Source: Rhizophlyctis rosea | Lineage: Eukaryota > Chytridiomycota > Chytridiomycetes > Rhizophlyctidales > Rhizophlyctidaceae | Reading direction: 5' to 3' | Assembly: GCA_027596075.1 (NCBI GenBank) | Contig: JADGJC010000100.1 | Location: 1-64,000 of the forward strand | Length of the DNA stretch: 64,000 bases | Shown: piece after piece, positions 53,966 through 64,000 of the stretch | Numbering within the stretch: the first letter of the stretch is position 1 | Layout: the number at the start of each line of letters is the position of its first letter | Position numbers and translations under genes: made by a program | The notes under the pieces: model-generated | The model's database searches: none | What the model was told of the DNA's origin: nothing | Seen by the model: only the letters and a program-made list of their open reading frames with translations

Positions 53966-55328
53966 ACCTCCCTCAAACGACGCCGGTCCACCGGATCCAG
54001 CATGTCGACTTAAGCTAGAAGTAGGCCCAGCCCGCCAATGTCCACCCCCCGCAGCCAATTTCGTGCTACGGTTTGGTATGGGGAAGGATACACAAATGCA
54101 GGTTTAGCCGTTCATCTAGGGCCGGTGAGGGCGTTCGCCCCATTCCCCAGCCCCCTAAGAGCAGGCTGTAGCAAGGAATGCATGCTGGAAACCTCTTGCG
54201 AGTATCGGTGATATTTCAAACTAAATCCTGGGCGTCGGTTGAGTTCACAGGTCTTCAAAGTATTCTTGGTATGTCGACGGGAGTGGTAGGTGCTTGTGCT
54301 CCGACAGAAAGATAGGGAAGAAGAGGAAGCACGACGCGGTTAGTAGCTGCCCTAACACTTTCAAGAAGGCTTGCAATTGATGAAGTATCGATACGCCTTT
54401 GACTTGAATGCGGCCCCTCCTCCCGTCACCTTCACACAACTAACAGTCCGAGCACCAATCCACCATATCACAGCCAGCCAGCATAGGGGTTTCAGGAACC
54501 GACCTTACCTCCAGATTTTGTTGCCGAAGGCGAACGGTGAGGGAAGGATACAGTCTAAGGAGTTTCACCGCAAATTGCTGATGGGCAGGGACGAACCGCT
54601 GTCTTGCGGGGTGGGATTTGAAGTGGATGGAATGAAGACAGAAAGTGGAACAGGTACGAAACGGACCCGATTGACTGGGAAATGGGAATTACGTGTGATG
54701 CAATGTGGCTCAGTTGGGGCACAGTGTTGTGGCTGGCAGGGTCCTGATGTTGTGAGTCGTTGACCCACCCGTCAAACACTGTCAAACAGCAACTTGCCAA
54801 TTCCCTCCACAAAATGTAACATGAACGGAAGCCACAAGAGTCACAAGCTCCATAATGCGAATAATACTGCAGAAGCCATAACAAATGTCCATCAATGAAC
54901 CGGCTTCAAACGATCCGTTCGGACCCGACACAAGACACCGCAGTAGTCACGGCGATGAGGAGCAAGCCTGCAACGACCGCCAAAGGGGCGAAGGTTGAGT
55001 TTGATGATGTCAATGTTGAGATTGTTGTCGGGTGATGAAAGTGGAGTGAAAAAAAGGATTGCCACCTAGGACTGGCCCTGGGTCGCCAAGTTCGCAAAAA
55101 CACGCAGCAGTCTTAGGGTCCTTTTACTGTGAGCTTGTGAGCCTGTGACACCTTTGTGGTCGTTAAGTGTCTCACGACCGTCTTTGAACTGTCCAAGGGT
55201 GTCAAAAAGGTCTCACCCCAAGAGAAACCTAAAAATGCTCAAAAAACGGAGACACGTTCAGCTTTCGTCAAACCCTTGCAAGGCTGTCATTGCGTATCAT
55301 CTTCTCGCACTATTCCCACTCGTTCAAA
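53966..55328. other. Intergenic region without recognisable genes
   Basis: About 1.4 kb. Short ORFs on both strands lack motifs and splice support. The last 60 bp are the leader of T1 copy 2. Confidence 0.3.
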
Positions 55329-56312
55329 ATGTCCAGCAGTAAAGCAGCTCTCACTACTAGCTCCTCAGAGTTAGACACCACCACACACTTCATGCCCTCT
55401 ACGACCCAACTATCCCCAGCCATCGATGAATTGACAGAATATGCATTCAAACTCCAAGATACCACCACAGGCACCATCAAAGCCTTCTCCTCCCTCGACA
55501 GCGATCTAAGTACTATGTACGATACCCTCCTCCATACCATCAAACAATCTCGCGACCTACACGCCACCCGCGTCGCGCATGCCAAAAATACCTCTACTGA
55601 GTCTATTGAGAAGGTGGAAAGGGCGGGCAGGGAAGCTGCCGAGTCTGGGAAGAGGGTGATCAAGGAAGCTGAGAAGGAGCGGATTGAATTGTCGGATTTG
55701 AAGCGCAAGCTAGAGGAAAATGAGGAGGAGTTCAAGGCGCGGAAGAAAGAGTGGGAGAAGAAGGTTGCGTATGCGGCTGATGTGAAGAATAAGCAATCCA
55801 ACAAGGTTCGTACTGTTTGACTTTGGAATCAGCAAGACGACAATCTAAGCTCCCTTCAATTAAAGATCAAAATCAACGTCGGCGGACACCGCTACGAAGT
55901 CAGCATCGACACGCTCCTGCGTCAAGAAGGCACATTCTTTCACAGCTGCTTCAGTGGAAGGTGGCTTATTGAGCCTGAAGAGGACGGCGCATTCTTCATT
56001 GATCGCGATGGAGAACTGTACAGCTACATCTTCAACTTCCTTAGGGACGGAGACGAGTGTGTGTTACCAGCCGACAGCGAGAAACGTCAGCGGCTTGTCA
56101 AAGAAGCAGAATATCTGAACTTCGAAGCCTTGAAGACTAAGGTCAACAGTCCGAGCGGTACCCCTGTCGGCAAACCCAACAATTGGGCGAATATGTATTG
56201 CCCATATTGTCTGAACATGGGCCACGGCCAGCGCGCAGTTCCTTGGAATGAACAAAAGCAGCAATACGCATGCCCCAACTGCCATCATGGGTTTGCCATC
56301 TTCAAGTCGTGA
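55329..56312 (+). CDS. Coiled-coil, T1/BTB and zinc-ribbon protein, copy 2 (intact)
   Basis: Exon 1 is 55329-55805, exon 2 55866-56312, giving 307 aa with a phase-0 junction. The N-terminus is Ser/Thr-rich. Residues about 40-155 are helical coiled coil (TIKQSRDLHATRVAHAKN, KRVIKEAEKERIELSDLKRK). Exon 2 opens with IKINVGGHRYEVSIDTLL, then FFIDRDGELYSYIFNFLRDG and LVKEAEYLNFEAL, a T1/BTB domain. The C-terminus is CPYC-x20-CPNC followed by HHGFAIFKS. All metal ligands and the frame are intact, so this is the best functional representative of the four-copy family. No transmembrane segment. A tetrameric cytosolic scaffold or cullin-3 adaptor is the family-level guess. The first 38 nt of the larger frame upstream (from 55290) are less likely coding. 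Confidence 0.85.
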
Positions 56313-56671
56313 ACTTCAAGGTAGCTCGACTGATTGCCTCTTTCCCTGGTTGTATTGGAAACTGATCGTCCTGCCTTCCGGGTGACAGATAGGCGCAAAT
56401 TTTCGCTGATTCACTATGTAAACTGCTGTTGAAACTTGGCTTTTAACATGCCTTTTGTAAAAATTCTATGTGAAAGTCATCAGATGTTCAATGTCGTTGG
56501 TTTGATCCGGGCCAGGTAGATTTGCACCGTGCCACTGAGCATCCCACAAACCAAACAAAGGGTTGACACTCCAACTTCTTCTCTCCTTCTCCCAAAATCC
56601 CCACATAAGCCCTTGTCCCAAAATAAACATCTACCTCTCACAATTCCGTCAAGAACATTTCAATAATCATC

Positions 56672-57591
56672 ATGTCACAAAAGGCACCCGCCCCATACAG
56701 CATGCCCACCATCGCACACCTCTTCTACAGCTTCTTCTTCGCCGGCGTGGCCCTCGTCCAAACCGCATGCTTCCTCTCCTACGGCGACGTCGAATTCAAA
56801 GCCGGGCTACTTCTCCTCGTGACCTTGGCAACATTGATAGCCATCCTCCTCAAAATCGTGGTAGACGAAAATTACGGCATTCACCTCCACATCGGTTACG
56901 TCCTCGTCACTCTCGTCACGCTCGTTGTTTACACAATAACCGTACCCACCACCTCACTCTCCACGATTTCGAAACAAAAGACACCCGTCTATCCGTTTCC
57001 GTCCACCCACACAAGTTTTGCATAAACCCTGTTATCGATATCCAATCTGCCGACCCCGTCCGTTGGAGCATGACCGGCCAAACTGCCCAACTCTCCAACC
57101 TCTCAACCTTCAGCGAATTCCGTTTCCTCTGCTACTGCCAAAACGCTGTCAACCCCATCGCTTCCACCGTCCACTTCATCGACGGACTCACCGTGCGTAA
57201 CGCATCTGCCAATCTCGGAACCGTGCACGCACCGGGTGGTGATACCCTCACCTACAAAAAGCTGACGGACGCCGTTCCAGAGGTCAATCCAACCTTCAAT
57301 GAACACGGGAGGGATAAGATGCTCAAAATCTTGTGTGGGGTGATGGTATGCAAAGCTATAGTTGATTTAGTCTTGTTTCTGTCCGCTATGCTAGAGTACA
57401 TCGTGGAGGAATATGGTAGCAATGACGGGTTGCCTAATGCTCATAAGAAGGATGGTGGTCCGCGCGGCCGCAAAAGAAGGGACAGTTCCAGAAAGTTGGG
57501 CAGACGGCGTGAAATTAGCTGCATTTGGGGGAGGAGCTGTGAGAGGAAGGGGGTGGGTATGGGTCTATTTCAATGTTTTCGCTGGATGTGA
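56672..57591 (+). CDS. Chytrid-type multi-pass membrane protein, tandem copy 1 (frame break)
   Basis: Starts MSQKAPAPYSMPTIAHLFYS. Two or three transmembrane segments follow (FFFAGVALVQTACFL, GLLLLVTLATLIAILL, VLVTLVTLVVYTI). The first frame ends at 57025, but similarity to the tandem copy at 57975 continues in another frame: DFETKDTRLSVSV, ADPVRWSMTGQTAQLSNLST, FRFLCYCQNAVNP and DGLTVRNASANLGTV, then a C-terminal hydrophobic segment near MLKILCGVMVCKAIVDLVLF. One indel near 56940-56965 explains the switch, and no splice sites fit. The tail past 57400 is unlike copy 2 and may be out of frame. Family unknown to me. Either a recent pseudogene or a sequence error. Confidence 0.6.
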
Positions 57592-57974
57592 TTGTACGAC
57601 CATGTATACAATAAAACCAAAGTGTATACAGCTTCCGTCGTACACTGTGCTGGCTTGGCGCGATGGCAGGGATTCATGACTTCTCTTGGAGCGTGTAGCT
57701 ACCGTATACTGATGCGGAAACAAGTTCGTCCACGTAAAACTGCCATGTCCCGATCCAACCCCCTAAAAAGTCCAGCCGCTCTCATTCTGATCCGGATCCT
57801 GCAACCTGTAGCCGGCCCAAATGAATGTGCAGTGCGCACCGTGCCACGGCACATCCCCTCCAGCTAAACAAAGGGTCGACCTTATCAACCTTTCCCAAAT
57901 TCTTACATCCCGTCTTTTTCTCAAAGCACCAAACTTCGCCTCACGCCCTTCCACCGAACACCAAAAAGGGCACC

Positions 57975-58778
57975 ATGTCACAAAACCAACTCGTCCTTTA
58001 CACCAAACTACCCCCAACCCCAAAATTGGACCTCTCATTCGCCGCCCACATAATGTACACCGGCTTCTTCACCGGCGTAGGCCTAGTCCAAACCATCTAC
58101 CTCCTCTCCAACGGCGACCTCGGATGGGCTCTAACACCCCTCATGCCCTTCGTTGCACTCTGCACAACAACAATCGCACTCAACATCAAGTCCCACTTCG
58201 ACAACCGCAACATCCACATCCACAACTGTTACAACACCTTCATCCTAACTGTCCTACTTCTATGGATGTTATCCCAACCCACCTCTCTCGACGTCCGCGA
58301 CTTCCAAACGAAGGACACCCGCGTCTCTGCCTCCATTGTTCAACCCCGTGCATGCACAACCCCCCTCATCGACCTCCAAGCCGCCCAACCGGTATCCTGG
58401 ACCATGACCGGCGAAACAGCCCAACTCTTCAACCTATCAACCCTCACCGAATTCCGATTCCTCTGTTATTGTCAAAACGTCGCGCATCCAGTCGCGTCCT
58501 CTACCTACTTCACCGACGGACTCACAGTTCGGAACGCGTCGGCGGATTTGGGAACGGTGCGGGGCCCAAAGAGAGATCCGCATGTGCCGGTGTATTGGAA
58601 GTTGGAAGCGGCAGTTCCGGATATCAATCCGGGGTTTACGAAGTTTAGGAGGGACAGGGTGGTGGGGCTTTCTGGGCGGGTTGTGAAATGGAAGGTTGTG
58701 TTTGATACCGGGTTGTTTTTGTGGGCTTTCAGGAAGGGAACACCGCAGGAGAAGGGCGGGAACGTGTATATTGTCTAA
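57975..58778 (+). CDS. Chytrid-type multi-pass membrane protein, tandem copy 2
   Basis: Single-exon ORF, 267 aa from the ATG in caccATG (MSQNQLVLYTKLPPTPK). Three hydrophobic segments lie at about residues 27-46, 52-72 and 85-104 (FILTVLLLWMLS). An extracellular-type region of about 110 residues has Cys pairs (FLCYCQN) and potential N-glycosylation sites (NLST, NASA), and a fourth hydrophobic segment (VVFDTGLFLWAF) sits near the C-terminus. The signature shared with the neighbour is NLSTxxEFRFLCYCQN...DGLTVRNASAxLGTV. The promoter region is also duplicated (ccgtgccac...catccc and aaacaaagggt). No family recognised. Probably a plasma-membrane or endomembrane protein. Confidence 0.75.
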   Translation: MSQNQLVLYTKLPPTPKLDLSFAAHIMYTGFFTGVGLVQTIYLLSNGDLGWALTPLMPFVALCTTTIALNIKSHFDNRNIHIHNCYNTFILTVLLLWMLSQPTSLDVRDFQTKDTRVSASIVQPRACTTPLIDLQAAQPVSWTMTGETAQLFNLSTLTEFRFLCYCQNVAHPVASSTYFTDGLTVRNASADLGTVRGPKRDPHVPVYWKLEAAVPDINPGFTKFRRDRVVGLSGRVVKWKVVFDTGLFLWAFRKGTPQEKGGNVYIV

Positions 58779-61461
58779 TGACCAGGCAGAGATTTGGGTT
58801 GGGGGGAGATTGGAGGAAGGGGGTGTCGCAAACATGTCGCAATGATTCATAGGATGTTCTTACCCGCTGATTGCAACTGTACACAATCAGATAAGATAAA
58901 AGTTTCCGAACATGATCATTCCCTTGGTCGTAAGAGGGACGTGAACCTGCTAAGGATTTTGGTGAAGATCAGCTACCGCTCAATGGAAACTAATGATCCA
59001 AAAAAATGACGACGGTATCGTCCTGCAAATTTACTGCTAAAACATCCGCGGTGGGAACCTAATCAAGTCGAGCGGGATGCACTGTGTGAAGTGCGATGAC
59101 CGAAGTCAGCGGTCCAAGCCATCTAATTTGAAACCTTGTGGATGTAAGACTTATGGTCCGTAATCTGAGCACCGTTGATGTCATGGCTTTCCAGGAAATT
59201 TGTAGACCTTCCATGAACATTTTGTGCCCAAAGGTTTTTGATCAACCTGTCAGTCCGCTGATACAGAGTAAAAGAAAGAGAAGATGTCGAATCATTGTCA
59301 TCAGTAACACTGTTGTCTCAGGAACGAAACCTTACCAACTTTGCAAAAGTCATGGATCTGACGACATTCTCCAATTGAAAATGTTTTTGCTGCTGCATCT
59401 TCTATTCAAAGACGGAACATATGCCGCTCAGGATGCTGTCAAGCGGGAAATGAAGCAATGGTGGTGATTGACTTCGAGGTAGCGGCTTGGCGGGTTGAGT
59501 AACGTTGATGACAACGATTTTAGATTAGCGAGACCATCATTGTCATTGAATTGGACAAAGCCGATGAGTTCTCTTTTTATTTCTTCTCACTAGCAAGTAG
59601 TATGTGGGTGGACAGAATGAAACGGTTGTTTTGGCGCGACGAGCTTTCTCATTGGGAATCACTAGAACCTGTTTGGGAAGGGAAGAGATGGAAGCAACTT
59701 TGTCACAAGGACCCTGGCGACTGGGGGGCACAGTTGTAGAAAGGATGACACGCTATGACTCACAGCCTCTGGTCGATTCGAAACGCATAAAGAGTCCGAA
59801 CTCACTTCCTTCTTCCCACCCTCTTCCTCCTTGCTTCCTTCGAAACCCCCATTTCTTCTTTGTTATCACGTACTCTAGTCTCGTCCCACACTCGCGATCG
59901 ACTGAGAACGAACACCTCTCCTTTCCTATCCCTCAGCGACCCAGGACGTGTTGCCGGCTGCGGTCGCCGCTCCTAGATGGCCCCCATTCACCAACCTTCG
60001 TAAGTATCCCTACTTCTTTATCGTTTCGGGCTAGGGGGCAGAGAGGCCTGGAGGGAGGAGCGCACATGAAAACAAAAAGGACCAGACCATCCAAGTCGAA
60101 CGGCAAGAGCCCCAATAGATCCTCGCAACTGGCGCGTTTAAACTATCATGAAGCATGTTCTGTGTGTGGTGGTAGTACTTCGTCCGGACCTCTTTGTTTA
60201 CGCCGGATGGTACTTGTACTGCCTTGCTGGCGCAATTATCAACTAGACCTTTTTGGCCTAGAACCGTAAAGATGAGAAGGTGTGCCGTTCACCGAAGACT
60301 GGAGACATGGTCCAAACGTCGGATTGCTGTTCTATGGGTATTCGGGGGGTGTAGTGTGTGGGCAGTGTGGTATGGGTTGCGGGTGACAACCTTCTTCACT
60401 GTTTAGAATTCTGACCTCTTCTCCTCTTCATTCACATATTCGGACTTGCCCTCCCTTCTTCCTCGCTACCATCTGCGGGCAAACTTTTGTGGGGATCGGA
60501 TTCGGCGAGTTGGACGGGGGGTTGAAGTGGGGGCCAACAGTTCTTGTAGGATTTTGGATTGACGCCTTTAGTTCATGCTACCAATAGGAGTTCCGGTAGC
60601 TGACTCCTCATGACTATTACAGTCCCGCGCTCTCCACTTCAAAGCACATACCCTTTGCAGTGCAAGGGGGAAAAGGCGGATGTGTTGGGAACGGCTAATC
60701 CGATGGACGGGAAATAGCGTAGTCCATGGGTACTAGGTAGTGAATTATGCGGACCAGGTCATCAGTGGTTGGAGCTGGTGATGCTGGATGGCGTGGGAAA
60801 TGAGAGCGAACGGCGGTTGGGGCTGCTCCTGTTGGTAGGAAAGACCAGCTGGCTCCGGTTCTTTGGGGAATCACATTGGTGTTGGAGATGCACCGATGTG
60901 AGGAGGGTTCGAATCCCTCCCGGAGTCATTGTCATTGCTTCATTGAGGTTGCGCTGGTGTTCATTATCCATTCATGACAGCCGATAACAATCATATTTGA
61001 CCTCAAACCAGCCATTGGGCCACGAGGTCCACATTGGCATCTCGTGGCCACTATTTTTACTCCCACCCATTCACTGGTCAGGCCACGGCCCCTTATGGGA
61101 AGAAAAACGAAAGGGTGGCCACTACCCGTTCCTTCACACACGATGATTGCACGCACGATGTCAGAATCATAAATTCAAAGTCAAACGTCACTCCTATGGC
61201 CCAATAGACCTACATCATGCCCCATGCAGCGTTTACGTGCGTAGTATATCGCTTTCGAGCGTTCGTCTGGCATTCATGTGGCAAACGCCTTCTTCATATG
61301 GCACTCTCAATAGATTTTTATCCCATTGCGAATCTCCCCAGCAGGTTCACGTCAATCTCATTGACAATCCTTGCACGTCCACATCTTCGATTTTCTGATC
61401 ATCTGACTGCCAACACAAGTCAATCGCTCTGCGGTCATCACAAAATAGCACCACGTCCCTT
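58779..61461. other. Gene-poor region with a tRNA-like element
   Basis: About 2.7 kb. An ATG GCC CCC ATT... stub at about 59979-60001, followed by a perfect gtaagt donor, looks like a possible first exon (MAPIHQPS), but I cannot find its continuation. A tRNA-like element lies at 60851-60928. The 59604-60269 frame has no supporting features. Confidence 0.3.
60851..60928 (+). tRNA. tRNA-like sequence with good acceptor and T-arm
   Basis: The T-arm GAGGG-TTCGAAT-CCCTC is canonical, and the acceptor GCTCCGG pairs with CCGGAGT (one wobble). The 5' half is not standard: the D-arm is weak, and the middle can fold as GGTGT-TGGAGAT-GCACC without U33. Probably a tRNA pseudogene or tRNA-derived repeat. 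A real gene is possible. Confidence 0.4.
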
Positions 61462-61503
61462 ATGACCCGCTTTGCTCCTTATCACTCTAATTCTTTTTCC
61501 ATC

Positions 61504-62514
61504 ATGTCTGTAATGGACATGCCCAATGCAATCATCCCAACCTCCCGGTCGTCCTCACCATCCCCCTCCACAACACCCTCGACAACCCCCAATTGCACTC
61601 TCCCATCCACCATGACAGCCCTCTACAATCAGACCATCCACTTTACACGCACAGCGGACGAAACCCACGCAGCCCTCAAAAACACCCTTGAAGCCCTGAA
61701 CGACTTTCAAAACAACACCGTCAACGCCCTAACCCAACTCCAAGCCATCACATCTGCCCGTATCAATCATGCTACTGTTACATGCAAGCAAAGCTTCGGG
61801 GATGCTGTTCAGACAAGTGAGGAGATTGCGGAAGCAGCCAAGAGGGTGGAGAAGGAGAGGAAGGCGTTGGAGCGGGAGAGTGGGGAGTTTGATCAGATGA
61901 GGCAAGAATGGCAGGAAGAGTTTGAAAAGAAGATGCATGAAGCCGACAGGCTGGAGAGAGTTCAGGCTTCCAAGGTACAATAGCATGAAGCCATTACTGT
62001 CCTCCTAAACATCAATTTAACAAACTACATTTTCAACCCATAGATCAAACTCGACATAGGCGGCAAACTCTTCCACACAAGCATCGACACCCTCCTCACC
62101 GAATCAAACACCTTCTTCCAAAGCCTCTTCAGCGGCCGCTGGAACATCACCCCCACCCCAGACGGAACAATCTTCATCGACCGCGACAGCGACCTCTACA
62201 CCTACATCTTCGATTACCTCCGTAACGGCCCTAAATCCGTTCTTCCCCATAATGCCTAAATCCGCGCTCGACTGCTGAACGAAGCGGAGTATTTAGGTAT
62301 TGAGGGGTTGAAAGCTAGGTTACAAGAACAGGTGGTGGAGAAAACGACGATTGTAAAGCCGTGGGAAGGTCGCATGGTAACGCATTGTCCGTGGTGTGTG
62401 GCGACGGCGCCGCATTTGGCGGCTTTGGCGTTTGAGGCGGATTGGGTGGTGGAGAAGAAGGGGTACAAGTGTCGGAATTGTATGAGGTGTTTTAATATCA
62501 TGCCTGTCCCCTGA
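61504..62514 (+). CDS. Coiled-coil, T1/BTB and zinc-ribbon protein, copy 3 (in-frame stop)
   Basis: Exon 1 is 61504-61974 (MSVMDMPNAII; an upstream in-frame ATG lies at 61462), exon 2 62044-62514, phase 0. The coil has KRVEKERKALERESGEF and QEEFEKKMHEADRLERV. The T1/BTB domain has IKLDIGGKLFHTSIDTLL, IFIDRDSDLYTYIFDYLRNG and LLNEAEYLGIEGL. A TAA stop at 62257-62259 interrupts it between VLPHNA and IRARLL, where copies 1 and 2 have Tyr/Glu-Lys. The frame then stays open to the ribbon CPWC-x24-CRNC and a stop at 62514. The stop is a single-base difference. It may be a nonsense mutation, a read error, or a truncation that leaves a coil plus a partial T1 domain. Confidence 0.7.
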
Positions 62515-62920
62515 TTGTGCGCTGTGCAGCATTGACTACCCGTTGATAGTTAGATGATTACTGCTACGTTGCGTTTGCCTAAGGATTGATGGTGGATATA
62601 TCATAAGTTTTCCATGCTTTCGCTAGAGGATGTGAATTGGTAATTTGGTAGAAGGCCGCAAATAGCATTTCGTATTCTCATACCCCTGTGGATAGTCCCA
62701 TCAAATGCGTCGCTCACGGCCCCCAAAAAGTCCCATTTCTATCCCATTAAACTATGTTATTCTACACACCCAAAGGCTGCATTTGGTCCCACTGAAAAGG
62801 GCCCTACTGAAAGGTGACAAGCAAACCTCTCTACCGAGATCCTTCTGAGCTATCGGACCAGTATCGCCACAGAGTTACCCAGCCCATCACGTGAAAACTA
62901 TTACTGAATGGGTTGGCACT
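62515..62920. other. Convergent intergenic region
   Basis: About 400 bp between the 3' ends of T1 copy 3 and the UMP-CMP kinase gene. Nothing recognisable. Confidence 0.35.
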
Positions 62921-64000
62921 TTAGATGCCCTCAAATTGCTTCAACGTCTCCGCCGTGATTTCATTGACGTCGCCATCAGACAAGACCTACATATGCAATG
63001 GGGCATTCATGTCAGTTTACATCTTTTTCAAGTCATGGAAATCCCTTTTAATTCACCCCACTGAACAACATAAACAGATCATACAAGGAGAGGGCCCTCA
63101 CCTTCTTCACCCTCCCATCCTTTCCAAAATGCTCGACAACAGGCATACTCATTTCATCAAACGTTTTTAGCCGCTTCCCTATACTCTCCAAGTTATCGTC
63201 GGCCCGGCCGCTTGTTTCGCCGCGTTTTAGAAGGCGTTGAGTGAGGATATCGTGTGGGCAGTCGAAGAAGAGGACGAAGGTGCAGCGGCCTATCGTATTT
63301 TCGAACTGGCAGAGGAATTCATGGTTATGAAGTGGTACGATGTGACTATGGAGACGAAAAGTAAATATTTGCTCACTAATTCAGCTTGTTCCATCGTTCT
63401 TGGGAAGCCGTCAATGAGGAAACCCGGTGATCCTCGACGTTCTTCCATCGCGGCTTTGAGGAGGTCCATTGTTATTGACTTTCACGGATGCAAATGAAGA
63501 ATTAGATCGCAATTTATGTCGGCATGGTTAACATGAACAACTTTTCATGCTTCGCAATGACATATACTTACCAACGGCACCATCTTCCCTTCCCTCATGT
63601 CCGCCTCCAACTGCTTCCCAAGCTCCGTGCCCTTCTTCACTTCGTCCCGTAAGAGATCGCCTGTGGAGAGGTGAGCCCAGTGCAGTGTTTCGACGATTTT
63701 GGCGCATTGTGTTCCTGTGTGGGGTGTGAGTTGATCATACGGCCGAAATAGGTTCGTTACTTCGATGCCTGCTGCACTAGCTTCCCTTCCCAGCAGCAAA
63801 AACTCTAAAAGCCAAAAAATGTATTCCAACGCACCTTTTCCAGACCCCGGACCACCAAGCACAAACACCAGGTTCTCCCCGTCAAATGGTAGCGTGAGTT
63901 CGGAAATGGGTTGCATCCCCATTCTTGCTGCCGTCATCGGTTTTGCCGTCTGCGGTTTCAGAGGCGGCCGTTCACCCGGTGGCGGCAGACCTGATAGCGT
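62921..64000 (-). CDS. URA6: UMP-CMP kinase (5' end outside window)
   Basis: Transfers phosphate from ATP to UMP/CMP in pyrimidine nucleotide synthesis. Exons from the edge: GENLVFVLGGPGSGKG (P-loop), then GTQCAKIVETLHWAHLSTGD...LLRDEVKKGTELG, then MDLLKAAMEERRG...GFLIDGFPRTMEQAEL, then 63306-63102 with TFVLFFDCPHDILTQRLL, KRGETSGRADDNLESIGKR and MPVVEHFGKDGRVKK, and last exon 62986-62921 ending LKQFEGI. All NMP-kinase motifs are present. The exon at 63306 is one base out of phase. Removing one A from the A5 run near 63298-63302 gives FENTIGRCTF, which lines up with the yeast Ura6 region and restores phase. Residues before TLSGLPPPGERPPLKPQ are outside the window. Confidence 0.88.

Noticed and set aside
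59604..60269. Plus-strand 221-codon ORF
   Set aside because: No domain, mixed low-quality composition, and it overlaps a likely splice donor at 60002 in another frame.

Overview
The window looks like nuclear DNA of an early-diverging, probably zoosporic (chytrid-like) fungus. This is inferred from many short GT-AG introns (about 50-110 nt, donors of the gtaagt/gtgagt/gtacgt type), a class II myosin heavy chain with a full coiled-coil tail, a fungal-type N-acetylglutamate synthase, a RalGAP-alpha-like protein, and a two-transmembrane protein resembling P2X receptors, a family known among fungi only from basal lineages. Nothing in the window is bacterial in layout.

Layout, left to right. 1-3730 (-): UIM and UBZ-type zinc finger protein, running off the left edge. 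4514-5080 (+): small basic/coiled-coil protein behind a TATA box. 5292-7711 (-): P2X-like protein. 8578-16223 (+): class II myosin heavy chain in 11 exons, 2309 codons. 16224-19206: gene-poor. 19207-20637 (+): Asn/Phe-rich repeat protein. 21189-22315 and 22973-24133 (+): two F-box-like paralogues in a duplicated block. 24429-27257 (-): protein with three cyclic-nucleotide-binding domains. 27970-29621 (+): coiled coil + T1/BTB + zinc ribbon, copy 1. 30919-39471 (-): RalGAP-alpha-like GTPase activator. 39945-40792 (+): GFA/CENP-V fold protein. 40978-42800: tRNA-like sequences. 43223-44761 (-): T1 copy 4, degenerate. 45541-48531 (-): metallo-beta-lactamase-fold protein with frame breaks. 49534-51087 (+): N-acetylglutamate synthase. 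51284-52561 (-): HDHD2-like HAD phosphatase. 53400-53960: tandem exon-like repeat. 55329-56312 (+): T1 copy 2, intact. 56672-57591 and 57975-58778 (+): tandem paralogous membrane proteins. 61504-62514 (+): T1 copy 3 with an in-frame stop. 62921-64000 (-): UMP-CMP kinase, running off the right edge.

Conserved genes (myosin, RalGAP, NAGS, HDHD2, UMP kinase, GFA) alternate with lineage-specific families that are duplicating and decaying. The most novel item is the four-copy family combining a coiled coil, a T1/BTB tetramerisation domain and a C-terminal CxxC...CxxC zinc ribbon, with the same phase-0 intron just before the T1 domain in every copy. Several reading frames carry single-base breaks. 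One falls in an A5 run of the conserved UMP-CMP kinase, so base-calling error must be weighed against real pseudogenisation everywhere else in the window.
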